The position numbers were made by a program, and so were the translations under genes. Of a DNA stretch of 64,000 nt, positions 9,821 to 18,680 are shown in pieces. Origin of the DNA: Nitrospirota bacterium (GTDB lineage: Bacteria; Nitrospirota; Thermodesulfovibrionia; UBA6902); contig JACRMS010000039.1 in NCBI GenBank assembly GCA_016214845.1, positions 1-64,000 on the forward strand. The letters run 5' to 3'. The stretch's first letter is position 1; every line of letters begins with the position of its first letter. The notes beneath the pieces are model-generated. The model was not told the origin of the DNA. It worked only from the letters and a program-made list of their open reading frames with translations, and did no database searches.

Positions 9821-10900
9821 TTATTTGTACACCCTTTCAACCCGCTGGCCGATAGATGTGAGGACTTCATAGGGAATGGTGCCGATCTTGTCCGCGATGT
9901 CAGCGGCGGTAATTTTCTCTTTCCCCTGATTTCCGATTAAAACTACTTCTGAATCCAGGCCTGCGTCCGGTATGTCCGTAACATCAACCATGATCGTGTC
10001 CATGCAGACCCTTCCGGCAATAGGCGCGCGCTTTCCATTGATAAGCACCTCTCCCTGGTTGGAGAGTTTCCTGTTGTATCCGTCAGCATAGCCGACAGGA
10101 ATTGTTGCGATGGTGCTTTTCCTCTTTGTGATGAAGGTCCTGCCGTAGCTTATCGGAATGCCGGCCGGGACTTTTTTAAGGAGAAGGATCTTACTTTTCA
10201 GGCTTAACACCGGCTTGAGATCATCAGACCCGTAGCCGTAAAGCATAATTCCGGGCCTTACCATATTGAGGTGGGCGTTTTTCATGCTTAGTGTAGCGGC
10301 GCTGTTGGCAATGTGAAGATATTTAAAAGTGATCTTGTTCCGTGACCATTCATTTTTTATCGCAAGGAACCTCTTCAACTGCAGACCGGCAAACTCTTTA
10401 TCACAGAGGTCCGCCTCGGAGAAATGGCTCATGAGCCCTTCGAGTTCAATGTTTTTCAGGCGCGCTGCCTTGGGGATGTCCGTTAAGGCCCTGTCGATAG
10501 TAAACCCCACACGCCCCATGCCGGTGTCTACCTTGATATGCACCGCGATCCTGCGCTTGCGCCTCACAGCCTCTTTAGAAAATTTCTTAGCGGTGTTTAA
10601 ATCGAGGATTAAGGGGGTGAGATTAAATCTGAAGCATTCGTCAATGTGGTCCCTGTCAAAAAAAACCAGTATGGGGGCCGTTATCCCGGCCTCCCTGAGC
10701 GCAATGGCTTCGGCGGTAAACGCTGTTCCGAGATAAGTGATGCCTTGTTTTATGAGGTACTTTGAAATCTCTGCTGCGCCGTGTCCGTAGGCGTTGGCCT
10801 TCACAACGGCGAGAATATTTTTATTGCCTGTTTTCTTTTTGGCGACCCTGAGGTTGTGCGAGAGGGCTTTAAGATCGATTTCTGCGAAGGCTCTCAGCAT
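9821..10900 (-). CDS. alr: Alanine racemase
   Basis: PLP enzyme that makes D-alanine for peptidoglycan. Lys34 in AVVKANAYGHG binds PLP; the C-terminal domain has PISYGRTF with the catalytic Tyr, and the active-site closing motif GRVCMDTIMVDVTD. Length of 359 residues is normal. The tatA gene lies only 6 bp upstream on the same strand, so alr is probably read together with tatA and mobA, although the functions are unrelated. Confidence 0.96.
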   Translation of the reverse strand: MLRAFAEIDLKALSHNLRVAKKKTGNKNILAVVKANAYGHGAAEISKYLIKQGITYLGTAFTAEAIALREAGITAPILVFFDRDHIDECFRFNLTPLILDLNTAKKFSKEAVRRKRRIAVHIKVDTGMGRVGFTIDRALTDIPKAARLKNIELEGLMSHFSEADLCDKEFAGLQLKRFLAIKNEWSRNKITFKYLHIANSAATLSMKNAHLNMVRPGIMLYGYGSDDLKPVLSLKSKILLLKKVPAGIPISYGRTFITKRKSTIATIPVGYADGYNRKLSNQGEVLINGKRAPIAGRVCMDTIMVDVTDIPDAGLDSEVVLIGNQGKEKITAADIADKIGTIPYEVLTSIGQRVERVYK

Positions 10901-10906
10901 TAAGAT

Positions 10907-11113
10907 TTAAGACTTGCTTTCCTTGCCCGACTCATTGCCTTCCGTTTTATTTTTTGGTGTAACGTCGATCTCATCCGGCCCGGAAGACGCCTTCTTGAAA
11001 TTCTTTATCGCCTCTCCTATGCCCTTGCCGATCTGAGGCAGTCTCGACGCCCCGAAAAGGATCACAACGATGACCAGAATTATTATCAGCTCTGATGTCC
11101 CAAGTCCAAACAT
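10907..11113 (-). CDS. tatA: Twin-arginine translocase subunit TatA/TatE
   Basis: A 68-residue subunit of the Tat system, which exports folded proteins. One N-terminal membrane helix (about 7-21) is followed by the hinge [20 protein letters not shown], an amphipathic helix and a charged tail, the standard TatA layout. Its start lies inside the last 28 bp of mobA, with GAGGAGG as ribosome site, so the two are translationally linked. Tat exports many cofactor enzymes, including molybdoenzymes, which makes the mobA link sensible. TatB or TatC is not in the window. Confidence 0.92.
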   Translation of the reverse strand: MFGLGTSELIIILVIVVILFGASRLPQIGKGIGEAIKNFKKASSGPDEIDVTPKNKTEGNESGKESKS

Positions 11114-11823
11114 TTCTTCCTCCTCATTACGCTATTTTTAAATTTCAACCTGTCTTGAGGTTGCAGATAAAGCTCGACATCTTCGGGAGTGTTAAGGTTA
11201 ATGAACGACTTCGCCTCCGGGTCGATGCCCTTTATCTCTTCGGTTGTAATATATTTTACTCTTTTACTGCGATTAAGTAAAAAATCTTTTATCCCCTTCT
11301 TCCCTGAAAGTATAAACTGCTCCAAAGTGGACAAGGCTTTTTTTGAATAAAAGGCAAAGAGAGGCTCAGCCCGGTGGTTGACAACCGGGACCACAACATC
11401 ATAAATGTCGGCTTCTTGCGCAGGGTCGAAATTCCCTCTCTCCTCGCCGCTCATCATAGAGAGACATGCCGGATTATATCTTTCATCCGCCATAAACCTG
11501 ATCAGGGCCGGATTTATGAAGGGCATGTCGCACGCGGAAACAAAAACCCACTGGCTGGATGAATTCAGAAGCGCGGTAAAGATTCCCGTCATCGGGCCTC
11601 TCACGTCATAAACGTCGCCAAACAGCGGCACTCCGAGATATGAATAAAGCTCCGGCTGGTTGGTGATGATGTAGGTTTCCCGGAAAAGCCGCTTCATGAT
11701 CTTGAGATTCCTCTCGACGGTCTTCTTCCCCTCAACCTCGATGAATGCCTTCAGCACAGGCATGCGTTTGTTCTCTCCGCCTGCGAGGATTACGCCCGTG
11801 CAATTATGTATAAGATTATTCAT
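11086..11823 (-). CDS. mobA: Molybdenum cofactor guanylyltransferase
   Basis: Adds GMP to molybdopterin to give the bis-MGD cofactor. The N-terminal nucleotide-binding loop reads [13 protein letters not shown] (family form GGxSxRMG), and [10 protein letters not shown] matches the metal-binding ACDMP of MobA. About 245 residues. I start at ATG 11823 (MNNLIHN); eight more codons are open upstream but fall in a dispersed palindrome. No strong ribosome site is seen. It overlaps tatA at its 3' end. Confidence 0.85.
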   Translation of the reverse strand: MNNLIHNCTGVILAGGENKRMPVLKAFIEVEGKKTVERNLKIMKRLFRETYIITNQPELYSYLGVPLFGDVYDVRGPMTGIFTALLNSSSQWVFVSACDMPFINPALIRFMADERYNPACLSMMSGEERGNFDPAQEADIYDVVVPVVNHRAEPLFAFYSKKALSTLEQFILSGKKGIKDFLLNRSKRVKYITTEEIKGIDPEAKSFINLNTPEDVELYLQPQDRLKFKNSVMRRKKCLDLGHQS

Positions 11824-11830
11824 TTTGTCT

Positions 11831-11900
11831 GTCATTCCGGCAGTCATTAAGCCGGGATCCAGTTTGTATTTCCTGAATTCCCGCCTTCGCGGGAATGACG
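11831..11900. repeat. GTCATTCCCGC-type dispersed palindrome, copy 3
   Basis: gtcattccggc at the left and ttcgcgggaatgacg at the right are the outer arms, with ttcccgccttcgcgggaa as an inner hairpin. It fills the hisS-mobA gap and touches the mobA start region. Confidence 0.6.
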
Positions 11901-11902
11901 TT

Positions 11903-13153
11903 TTAGCCTTTAATTATTTTCACTAATTCCTGAACTTCAAGGACCGCTTTTGTCTCAGTCCCGCTGACCATGTCTTTGACCACGACCTCGCCTTTTTTCA
12001 ATTCGTCTTCGCCGAGGACAATGACATTTTTTGCGCCGAGGCGGTTTGCCTTGCGCATCTGGCTCTTAAGAGATGACGGTTCATAATTAACCTCGGCCCA
12101 CATCCCTGATGAGCGTAATTGTTCGGCCAGCAGCAGGCCCTTTTCAGGTGCTTCCTGTCCAAGCGGACAAATAAGAACGTCGGGAGTTTCAGCCTTGCTT
12201 ATGGACCCCTTTATCAGAGGGATGATCCTTTCCATACCAATGGCGAAACCGATGCCGGGGGTCGGCGGCCCGCCGAACTCGTCTACAAGTCCGTCGTATC
12301 TCCCGCCTGCCGCAACTGCCTTCTGGCTTCCAAGAGATTCGCTTGTCACTTCAAAGGCTGTCTTTGTGTAATAGTCGAGACCTCTGACGAGATTAGGGTT
12401 GATGGAATGCCTGACGTTGAGTGTTTCGAGGTTGCGCTTCAAATTGTCAAAATGCTGTTTGCAATCATCGCAGAGATGATCAAGCACGGCCGGAGCGCCC
12501 TGTCTGGATTCGATACAGCCCGGGACCTTGCAGTCCAGTATTCTCAAGGGGTTCAGATCAAACCGCCTTTGACAATCGCCGCAGAAACTGTTCAATCTGT
12601 CCCGAAGGAAATTTTTCAGGGCATCCCTGTATGCGGGACGGCAGTTTTTACATCCGATCGAGGTTATCTCAAAATTGACCCCCTCAAGGCCTATGCTGTT
12701 TAATATCTTTGAAAGCATGGAGATTATCTCAGCGTCGAGTTTCGGGTCTTCAATGCCCAGGGCCTCCGCGCCTATCTGGTAAAACTGCCTGTACCTGTAC
12801 GCCTGCGGCCTTTCATACCGGAACATCGGGCCCATGTAATAAAATTTTTGCGGCGCTGGATTGTTGTATAAGTGGTGCTCAACGTAAGCCCTTACAAAAG
12901 ACGCCGTGCCCTCCGGCCGCAGGGTCACGCTGCGGTCGCCCTTGTCGGTAAAGGTGTACATCTCTTTTTCCACAATATCGGAGGTCTCTCCGATGCTTCT
13001 GGTAAATATGTCGGTTGATTCGAGTACGGGGAGCCTGATTTCCTGGTAGCCGTAAGTCCTGAAAACGTCCCGAGAGATCTTCTCAATGTGCTGCCAGACG
13101 GAGATCTCAGGCGGCAGGATGTCCTGAAAGCCCTTAAGCGTTTTGTGTTTCAT
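11903..13153 (-). CDS. hisS: Histidyl-tRNA synthetase
   Basis: Class II aminoacyl-tRNA synthetase (416 residues). Motif 2 lies in YRYRQFYQIGAEALG, the histidine-binding motifs are GLDYYTKTAFEV and AAGGRYDGL, and motif 3 is GIGFAIGMERI. The insertion domain carries four Cys pairs (CKNC, CGDC, CKVPGC, CDDC), a pattern seen in many bacterial HisRS and able to bind zinc. A C-terminal anticodon-binding domain follows. It overlaps the upstream DivIVA-like gene by 20 bp. Confidence 0.97.
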   Translation of the reverse strand: MKHKTLKGFQDILPPEISVWQHIEKISRDVFRTYGYQEIRLPVLESTDIFTRSIGETSDIVEKEMYTFTDKGDRSVTLRPEGTASFVRAYVEHHLYNNPAPQKFYYMGPMFRYERPQAYRYRQFYQIGAEALGIEDPKLDAEIISMLSKILNSIGLEGVNFEITSIGCKNCRPAYRDALKNFLRDRLNSFCGDCQRRFDLNPLRILDCKVPGCIESRQGAPAVLDHLCDDCKQHFDNLKRNLETLNVRHSINPNLVRGLDYYTKTAFEVTSESLGSQKAVAAGGRYDGLVDEFGGPPTPGIGFAIGMERIIPLIKGSISKAETPDVLICPLGQEAPEKGLLLAEQLRSSGMWAEVNYEPSSLKSQMRKANRLGAKNVIVLGEDELKKGEVVVKDMVSGTETKAVLEVQELVKIIKG

Positions 13154-13616
13154 TCGGTATTTCAGCCTCGCGTTCCTTGTCGAATTCCATCATCCTGAGG
13201 TGGCTCTCAATCAATCTCTTCAGCTCTTCTTTGAAATGTCTCCTTATGCCTTTGAGGTCGGTTATGTCTTCATGGATCTTCACGATCTTTTCCTGGGCCT
13301 CTCTCATCATGTCTTCCGCCTTCAACTCCGCTTCTTTTATCATGAGCTCGGCGTCTTTCTTGGCTGTGCCCCTGAATTCTTCCACCATTTGTTGTGTGCT
13401 GATAAGGGTGTCTTTCAGAGTGGTCTCGATATTTTTATACTCCTTTAACTGCTTCTCGAATCTCTTGGACTCTTCCCTCAGGTTGGCGTTTTCCCTCAGG
13501 AGCTCTTCCATCTCCTCCCTGATCAGTTCGAGAAAGGAATCCACCTCTTCCATATCAAAACCCCTGAACCTTGTGGCGAATTGTTTCTGCTGAATATCAA
13601 GCGGCGTTATTCTCAT
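13134..13616 (-). CDS. DivIVA-domain protein
   Basis: A 160-residue cytoplasmic protein with the DivIVA N-terminal signature (ITPLDIQQKQFATRFRGFD, then EEVDSFLELI), which in DivIVA binds curved membranes. Most of the rest (about 28-150) is a heptad-rich coiled coil full of Glu, Lys and Arg. It lies between yggT and hisS; the yggS-proC-yggT-divIVA order is widely conserved next to cell-division genes. A role in polar or septal organisation is inferred from the family; in Gram-negatives these proteins are little studied. Confidence 0.9.
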   Translation of the reverse strand: MRITPLDIQQKQFATRFRGFDMEEVDSFLELIREEMEELLRENANLREESKRFEKQLKEYKNIETTLKDTLISTQQMVEEFRGTAKKDAELMIKEAELKAEDMMREAQEKIVKIHEDITDLKGIRRHFKEELKRLIESHLRMMEFDKEREAEIPNETQNA

Positions 13617-13703
13617 AGTACCTCCTGTATGAACGAAAAATTTATGTCTTTATTTTATTGAAACTAACTATAAAGCAACGATTAATAAAAATCAAAGCCC
13701 TTC

Positions 13704-14000
13704 TCACTTCATCCTCGCGCCCATATCAAATAATGACGCAACCACAAAGTATTTCAGGAACATGATCGCAAGAATTACCAGCATGGGCGATATATCAATG
13801 CCCATTGATATCCCGATCCGTCTTCTGATAGGTCTTAACACAGGATCTGTTACCGCGTGCAGGAAGCGCACGATAGGATTGTAAGGGTCGGGATTCACCC
13901 AGCTCAGAAGAGCGGAGATTATTATCATCCACATATATATTGTCAGGATAGTATCAAGGATATGTCCAACCGCGCTAAAAAGATTGCCGAATAAAAACAT
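13704..14000 (-). CDS. YggT family membrane protein
   Basis: A 98-residue membrane protein with hydrophobic segments at about 5-30 and 65-90. Between them lies the YggT signature NPDPYNPIVRFLHAVTDPVLRPIRR. YggT proteins are common next to proC and yggS, as here, and have been linked to envelope and osmotic homeostasis, but the molecular role is not settled. The start is 4 bp from the proC stop, with GGGAGGTAAC overlapping the proC end, so it is part of the same transcript. Confidence 0.9.
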   Translation of the reverse strand: MFLFGNLFSAVGHILDTILTIYMWMIIISALLSWVNPDPYNPIVRFLHAVTDPVLRPIRRRIGISMGIDISPMLVILAIMFLKYFVVASLFDMGARMK

Positions 14001-14003
14001 TTG

Positions 14004-14801
14004 TTACCTCCCTTTCCCCAACTCTTCTGCTCTTTTCTTTGCGGCCTCAAGGGCATCAAGCACTAAATCTCTTAATCCCTTCTCATTAAAGACCTTCAAC
14101 CCTGCCGCTGTCGTGCCTCCCGGCGAAGTCACCATCTCTCTGAGCTTTGAAGGCGGCATTCCGGATTCCAGGAGCCTTGCAGTGCCGATAGCAGTTTGAA
14201 CAGCAAGCACAGACGCATCGTCTTCGCTCAGTCCTAATTTTACCCCGGCCCCTGTCATCGCCTCTACAAAAAGTGCTATGAAGGCCGGGCCGCTGCCTGA
14301 GACCGCGGTCACGGCATCCATGTATTTTTCAGGTAAAGTTATGACCTTGCCGATAGACATTAATATCTCCCTGACAACTGAAATGTCCTTGTCTGAAAAA
14401 CACTCGCACAGGGACATGACCGACATCCCCTCCTGTACCAAAGCAGGCGTATTCGGCATGACACGGATGAGTTTCTTTGTCTTCAATTTGGATGATAGAT
14501 ACGAAAGCGTAATGCCCGCTGCAATCGAAACTACGGTCTTCTCTTCAGAAATATCAGGACTGATCTCATCAAGGGCCGTCTCCATATTCTGCGGCTTCAC
14601 CGCAAGGATGATTATATCGCACGCGGCTGCAACCTCTTTATTGGACGATGTTGTTTTGATACCGTAGGTCTTTTCTAAATACTGCCTTCTTTCCTCCCTC
14701 GGTTCTGCCACAAAGATCTGTCTTCTGTCTTCTGACCTCTGCCTTCTGATTCCTTTAATAATGGCTTCCGCCATGTTGCCGCCGCCGATAAAACCGATCA
14801 T
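14004..14801 (-). CDS. proC: Pyrroline-5-carboxylate reductase
   Basis: Last step of proline synthesis. The Rossmann motif GFIGGGNMAEAII starts at residue 3; the C-terminal signature appears as a variant containing ESGMPPSKLREMVTSPGGTT. Length is 265 residues. Residues 19-30 (RRQRSEDRRQIF) are encoded by a CAGAAGACAG-family repeat (14716-14750) that replaces the usual stretch between the nucleotide-binding loop and beta strand 2, without breaking the frame. The gene overlaps yggS by 1 bp (ATGA-type junction). Confidence 0.95.
   Translation of the reverse strand: MIGFIGGGNMAEAIIKGIRRQRSEDRRQIFVAEPREERRQYLEKTYGIKTTSSNKEVAAACDIIILAVKPQNMETALDEISPDISEEKTVVSIAAGITLSYLSSKLKTKKLIRVMPNTPALVQEGMSVMSLCECFSDKDISVVREILMSIGKVITLPEKYMDAVTAVSGSGPAFIALFVEAMTGAGVKLGLSEDDASVLAVQTAIGTARLLESGMPPSKLREMVTSPGGTTAAGLKVFNEKGLRDLVLDALEAAKKRAEELGKGR
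14716..14750. repeat. CAGAAGACAG-family repeat inside proC
   Basis: On the + strand the words read tctgtcttctgtcttctg followed by variants; on the coding strand they give RRQRSEDRRQ. The repeat is in frame with proC and lies near the surface-variable region after the first helix. Confidence 0.8.
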
Positions 14802-15493
14802 TATTCCCTCTCCCCGAATATCGCGGTACCGATCCTGACCATTGTAGCGCCTTCCTCGATAGCGACTTCAAAATCATTGGACATGCCCATTGACAATTCG
14901 GGCAGGCTGAAGCCTTTTGCCGATGCCCCGTCCCTGATCTCCCGCAATCTCCTGAAGTAAGGCCGTACCGATTCAGGGTCATCAAAGTAAGGCGGTATTG
15001 TCATGAGGCCTTCAAGTTTGAGATGCTGCATCTTTGAGACTTCTTCAAGCAGTCCTGTCATGTCTTTTTCTGAAACTCCATGCTTTGTCGCTTCATCAGA
15101 GAGTTTTATCTGCACAAGCACCCTCTGCGCTTTATTCATTTTCCCGGCCTGTTTGTTAACTTCTGTAGCAAGCTCAAAAGAGTCAATAGTCTGGATCAGG
15201 TCGAATATCTGAACTGCGGCCTTGGCCTTGTTTGTCTGCAGATGACCGATCAAATGCCATTGTATTCTTAAGTCTGTGCTCTGTGCTCTGTGTTCTGTGA
15301 TCTTTTCTTTCGCTTCCTGTACCCTGTTCTCTCCTAAAATTGAAACTCCAGCTTTTACCGCTTCGATAATTTCCTGCAATTCAACTGTCTTCGTAACGGC
15401 AATGAGTTTTATGTCCTTCGGGGACCTGCCTGCTCTTGCAGCGGAGTCATTGATCCTTTGCTGAATTGCTGTGAGATTCTCCGAAATCCCCAT
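14801..15493 (-). CDS. YggS/PLPBP family pyridoxal phosphate homeostasis protein
   Basis: A single-domain PLP-binding barrel (230 residues) that buffers PLP. The PLP lysine is in KLIAVTKTV (near residue 34), and PHYRD-like family features include QWHLIGHLQTNKAK, LMTIPP and SMGMSNDFEVAIEEGATMVRIG. Within it, EHRAQSTDLR is encoded by repeat words (15271-15300) at the point where homologues vary in length. First gene of the yggS-proC-yggT-divIVA-hisS run. Confidence 0.94.
   Translation of the reverse strand: MGISENLTAIQQRINDSAARAGRSPKDIKLIAVTKTVELQEIIEAVKAGVSILGENRVQEAKEKITEHRAQSTDLRIQWHLIGHLQTNKAKAAVQIFDLIQTIDSFELATEVNKQAGKMNKAQRVLVQIKLSDEATKHGVSEKDMTGLLEEVSKMQHLKLEGLMTIPPYFDDPESVRPYFRRLREIRDGASAKGFSLPELSMGMSNDFEVAIEEGATMVRIGTAIFGERE
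15271..15300. repeat. Word repeat (ctgtgctctgtgctctgtg) inside yggS
   Basis: Three tandem 8-base words (ctctgtgc-like) lie in frame in yggS and encode EHRAQST. The words are related in style, not identical, to the CAGAAGACAG family. Confidence 0.6.
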
Positions 15494-15541
15494 TGTCTAA
15501 CAGACTAACATTTTTGTTTTTTTATTTACAACCTGAGAATT

Positions 15542-15619
15542 ATCCACAGATTACTCAGATGTACACAGATTTAATAAAAGCTCCTTCCTGATCTGTGTAA
15601 TCTGCGAAATCTGCGGATT
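15542..15619. repeat. CCGCAGATTT-type inverted repeat, copy 3
   Basis: atccacagattactcagatg faces tctgcgaaatctgcggat. It lies in the divergent gap between yggS and the response regulator gene. Confidence 0.75.
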
Positions 15620-15694
15620 ATTACTGTCAATTTTCTTTCTCTTCACTAAGGTTTTCGTAAATAAAAACAGTCCTTTTTGTGTTATCATTTTACC

Positions 15695-16387
15695 ATGAAC
15701 AAGGGCGGTATACTCGTCGTTGAAGATGAATCCAAAATCGCTGCAATCGTAAAGGCATATCTTGAAAAAGAAGGCTTCAGGGTCACGGTAGCAAGCACCG
15801 GACAAAAGGCCATATCAGCGCTGAAAGACGGATTTGATCTGATAATACTCGACCTCATGCTTCCTGACATGGACGGGGAAGACATATGCCGGACCATCCG
15901 CGCGGACTCTGACGTGCCGATCATCATGCTGACCGCCAAAGTGGAAGAAGAGGACAGGATAAAAGGGCTCGGCATAGGCGCGGATGATTATGTAGTCAAG
16001 CCTTTCAGTCCGAGAGAGCTTGTTGCAAGAGTCAACGCGCTTTTAAGAAGGTCCAAAGGCGCAAAGGGGAGCATCAGTTTCAACAAGGGGGACCTTGTTA
16101 TTGACTCTTCCCGTTTTGAGATAATAAAGAACAATGTGCCTTTGGTGCTTACCCCCACGGAATTCAAGCTCCTGCAATGCCTCGCGGAACGTCCCGGACA
16201 GATCTTTTCAAGGCTCCAGCTTGTAAATGTAATACTCGGTTATGATTTTGAAGGATACGACAGGACCATTGACGCCCACATCAAGAACATCCGCCACAAG
16301 ATCGAAGAAGACCCCAGAAACCCCTCTTATATCAAAACAGTCTACGGGGTAGGTTACAGGTTTATCGGCCAGCCTGATGAGGACTAA
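15695..16387 (+). CDS. OmpR/PhoB-family response regulator
   Basis: Transcription factor of a two-component pair. Receiver domain: Glu10-Asp11 acidic pocket, phospho-acceptor Asp53 in ILDLMLPDMDG, and Lys102 in YVVKPFSP. A winged-helix DNA-binding domain follows (about 130-225), with LTPTEFKLLQCLAERPG and the recognition-helix stretch YDRTIDAHIKNIRHKIE. I start at ATG 15695 (MNKGGILVVEDE); six upstream codons are open but unlike the family. The kinase gene overlaps its end by 11 bp. Confidence 0.93.
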   Translation: MNKGGILVVEDESKIAAIVKAYLEKEGFRVTVASTGQKAISALKDGFDLIILDLMLPDMDGEDICRTIRADSDVPIIMLTAKVEEEDRIKGLGIGADDYVVKPFSPRELVARVNALLRRSKGAKGSISFNKGDLVIDSSRFEIIKNNVPLVLTPTEFKLLQCLAERPGQIFSRLQLVNVILGYDFEGYDRTIDAHIKNIRHKIEEDPRNPSYIKTVYGVGYRFIGQPDED

Positions 16388-17723
16388 ACTATTCATCGCA
16401 TTCATATTCCTTGTCCTCTTCGCCCTGCTGTCAAATATAATGTTTGAACGGCTCATCATGAGGGACTTTGATGAGTTCATGGAAGGCACAAAGGAAGACC
16501 AGATCTACTGGATATTAGCGTCTGTTGAAGGAAGCTATAAAAGCAACGCATGGGACCATCAATCGCTTCATGAGTCGCTGCACTGGGGTCTGATGCTCGG
16601 TTTTGAAAGCATATTGGAGGACGCGGCAGGCAATAACATACTGACATCCACCGATGTTGTTTTTAACATGGATTCTTACATGCTGGGCAGGATGAAGGAG
16701 TTTTTGAAGCTGCCCGCGGGCAAAGGGGCCTTTACCTGGTATCCGCTGTATGTTGAAGGTAAAGAGATAGGAAAGCTGCATCTCCGGCCTCTTGAAAGGC
16801 TCGGAGAGATCCCGTTAAAAGAAGAGATATTCAGAAAGAGGGGGAGAGAATTCCTTATTATATCTTTCCTGATCGCGGGCGGAGGGGCTTTGCTCCTGTC
16901 TGTCCTGTTCACAATGTTTCTTTCCAGGCCCGTCAGGCGCTTAACAGTTGCGGCGGAGAAGATTGCCAAAGGGGAATTTTCCATTCAAAAGCTCAAGGTG
17001 CACCGTAAATATAAAGACGAGATCGACAAGCTTTCTGAAACCTTTACCTACATGGCTGAGGCCCTGAAAAAAGAGGACCTTTTAAGAAAGCATCTGACAT
17101 CGAATATCACCCATGAGCTGAGAACGCCTTTAACGATCATAAAGGGCAATCTCGAAGCGGTCGAAGACGGGGTAATTTCCGACCCGAATGAGGTTTTAAG
17201 GACCATGAGATCAGAAGTTCACAGGATGATCTCCCTCGTCGAGGGCATTGAGGACATTACAAGGGCCGAGGCAAGCTTCTTTAAGCGTGGAGACATGGAA
17301 GAGATCAACCTCATTGATTTTGTCGGGTCTGTTGCCGGAGGCATGAAAAAGCTTATTGAAGATAAGGGGCTCTACCTGAAAACCGCCGGGCCCCCGGTCG
17401 TTGTCAGGACTTATCCCGATAAGCTCCATATCATCCTGAAGAACCTGCTGACAAATGCCTTCAAATACACAAGCGGCGGCGGAATTACAATAAAATGGGA
17501 CAGGCAGAATGCCGAAGGCTTTTATATCTCCGTTGAAGACACTGGAAAAGGCGTTGGACCGGAAAACATTCCAAGGATATTTGAGCGGTTTTATAAGGGA
17601 GATGACTCAGGCGGACAGGGGCTGGGGCTTGCTATAGTCAAGGAGCTTACGGAAGTAATAGGCGGAAAGGTCGAAGTCCAAAGCGCGCCCGGTAAAGGCT
17701 CGCGGTTTACGGTCATATTTTAA
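16377..17723 (+). CDS. Sensor histidine kinase (HAMP, HisKA, HATPase)
   Basis: Membrane partner of the regulator just upstream (448 residues). Membrane segments lie at about 5-23 and 158-181, with a periplasmic sensor region of roughly 135 residues between them. HAMP follows (about 184-235), then the H-box SNITHELRTPLT with His246, N-box LKNLLTNAFKYT, G1 VEDTGKGVG and G2 GQGLGLAIVKEL. The signal is unknown. The small secreted proteins downstream (17781 and 18236) could be part of its output. Confidence 0.94.
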   Translation: MRTKLFIAFIFLVLFALLSNIMFERLIMRDFDEFMEGTKEDQIYWILASVEGSYKSNAWDHQSLHESLHWGLMLGFESILEDAAGNNILTSTDVVFNMDSYMLGRMKEFLKLPAGKGAFTWYPLYVEGKEIGKLHLRPLERLGEIPLKEEIFRKRGREFLIISFLIAGGGALLLSVLFTMFLSRPVRRLTVAAEKIAKGEFSIQKLKVHRKYKDEIDKLSETFTYMAEALKKEDLLRKHLTSNITHELRTPLTIIKGNLEAVEDGVISDPNEVLRTMRSEVHRMISLVEGIEDITRAEASFFKRGDMEEINLIDFVGSVAGGMKKLIEDKGLYLKTAGPPVVVRTYPDKLHIILKNLLTNAFKYTSGGGITIKWDRQNAEGFYISVEDTGKGVGPENIPRIFERFYKGDDSGGQGLGLAIVKELTEVIGGKVEVQSAPGKGSRFTVIF

Positions 17724-17780
17724 CGTTCATATTTTCTTCATTTTTAAATGTTAATTTGGAATATTGAATATGGATCAACC

Positions 17781-18104
17781 ATGAAACAATTAGCTGTCTT
17801 AACATTGATCGCCGCCTCGCTGATCGTGCCCTGTCCAGAGGCCTTTGCATTCCATGAAAAACCTGTAACGCCTTACGGCGATTATTGCGAGCAGTGCAGT
17901 AAATACGGTACCTGCAAATCCATGATGTCTTTTCACGAGGCGCAAAAGGCTTTAGATAATTATTTTGTTAAGAAGGGGTTCGGTGTCATGATCAACGACC
18001 CCGGGCCCGGAAGATTTATAAGGGCAAAAATTATCGACAAAGGCAGAGTGGTGGATGTCATCATCTTCGACCGGCTTACCGGCAGGATGAGGTCCATCTA
18101 TTAA
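17781..18104 (+). CDS. Small secreted protein with Cys motif, unknown function
   Basis: About 107 residues. A signal peptide ends near EAFA (residue 24). The mature part starts with a three-Cys stretch (YCEQCSKYGTCKSM) that could bind metal or haem-like cofactors, then a region (RFIRAKIIDKGRVVDVIIFD) reminiscent of PepSY-like folds, ending GRMRSIY. I start at ATG 17781; 11 upstream codons are open but lack signal-peptide character. It follows the kinase gene by 57 bp. I do not recognise the family. Confidence 0.65.
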   Translation: MKQLAVLTLIAASLIVPCPEAFAFHEKPVTPYGDYCEQCSKYGTCKSMMSFHEAQKALDNYFVKKGFGVMINDPGPGRFIRAKIIDKGRVVDVIIFDRLTGRMRSIY

Positions 18105-18187
18105 AAATATCCGCATCAGAAATATTTATTTTTACACCCGCCTGTTTTTTGATAGAATTAACCCGGAACATCCTTAAATGAAAAAGT

Positions 18188-18213
18188 TCCCTGTATCACG
18201 CATGATGCAGGGA
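18188..18213 (+). promoter_or_regulatory. Leader hairpin upstream of 18236
   Basis: TCCCTG and CAGGGA, with inner ATCA/TGAT, form a near-perfect stem around CGCA. It ends 10 bases before the GGGGG ribosome site of the next gene and is not followed by a T-run, so it is more likely a leader structure than a terminator. Confidence 0.4.
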
Positions 18214-18235
18214 GCTATCTGAAGGGGGTATGACC

Positions 18236-18679
18236 ATGAGCAATAAAACAATCCTGATATTATCGGCGTTATTGCTTATCCTGCAGGTGAAATCATTTGC
18301 TGATGACAGCCTGCCTGAAAGCGCCACTATTGGACCGCCCGCTGATTTTGCCGCTTCCTCAGTCTTAAAGATATGGGAGGGGGAAATAGGAGATAAGAAA
18401 GTGGCGTATTTTAGGTCCGGGAAAGAACAAAAGGTTGAAGAAATTCTTGTCGTTATTCAGGACAATATGCCTCTTGAATTCAGGCGCTTTGAGTATTTCG
18501 ACAAAGACTGCGACGGAGAACTGAATTTCGTAAAGATAAAAACCTTCAGGGAAGGCGGAGGATGGGAAAAGGCGGAGATAAATGAAAACAACAAATACGC
18601 GCTCGAATTCGCCAACGCCAAGTTCAAGGAATATCTGGGTAAGGTCAAAGAGAAAATAGCCGGCAGGACTGCTGAATAG
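18236..18679 (+). CDS. Secreted protein of unknown function
   Basis: About 147 residues with a signal peptide ending near VKSFA. The mature part is polar and contains FDKDCDGELNFVKI, which resembles an acidic calcium-type loop, within a mixed alpha/beta pattern. The GGGGG site at 18224-18228 fits ATG 18236 (7-base gap) better than ATG 18230. It converges with the TlpA-like gene, with only 1 bp between the stops. No family recognised. Confidence 0.65.
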   Translation: MSNKTILILSALLLILQVKSFADDSLPESATIGPPADFAASSVLKIWEGEIGDKKVAYFRSGKEQKVEEILVVIQDNMPLEFRRFEYFDKDCDGELNFVKIKTFREGGGWEKAEINENNKYALEFANAKFKEYLGKVKEKIAGRTAE

Positions 18680-18680
18680 T

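Noticed and set aside
12119-12703. 194-codon + strand frame opposite hisS
   Set aside because: Shadow of the conserved hisS gene.
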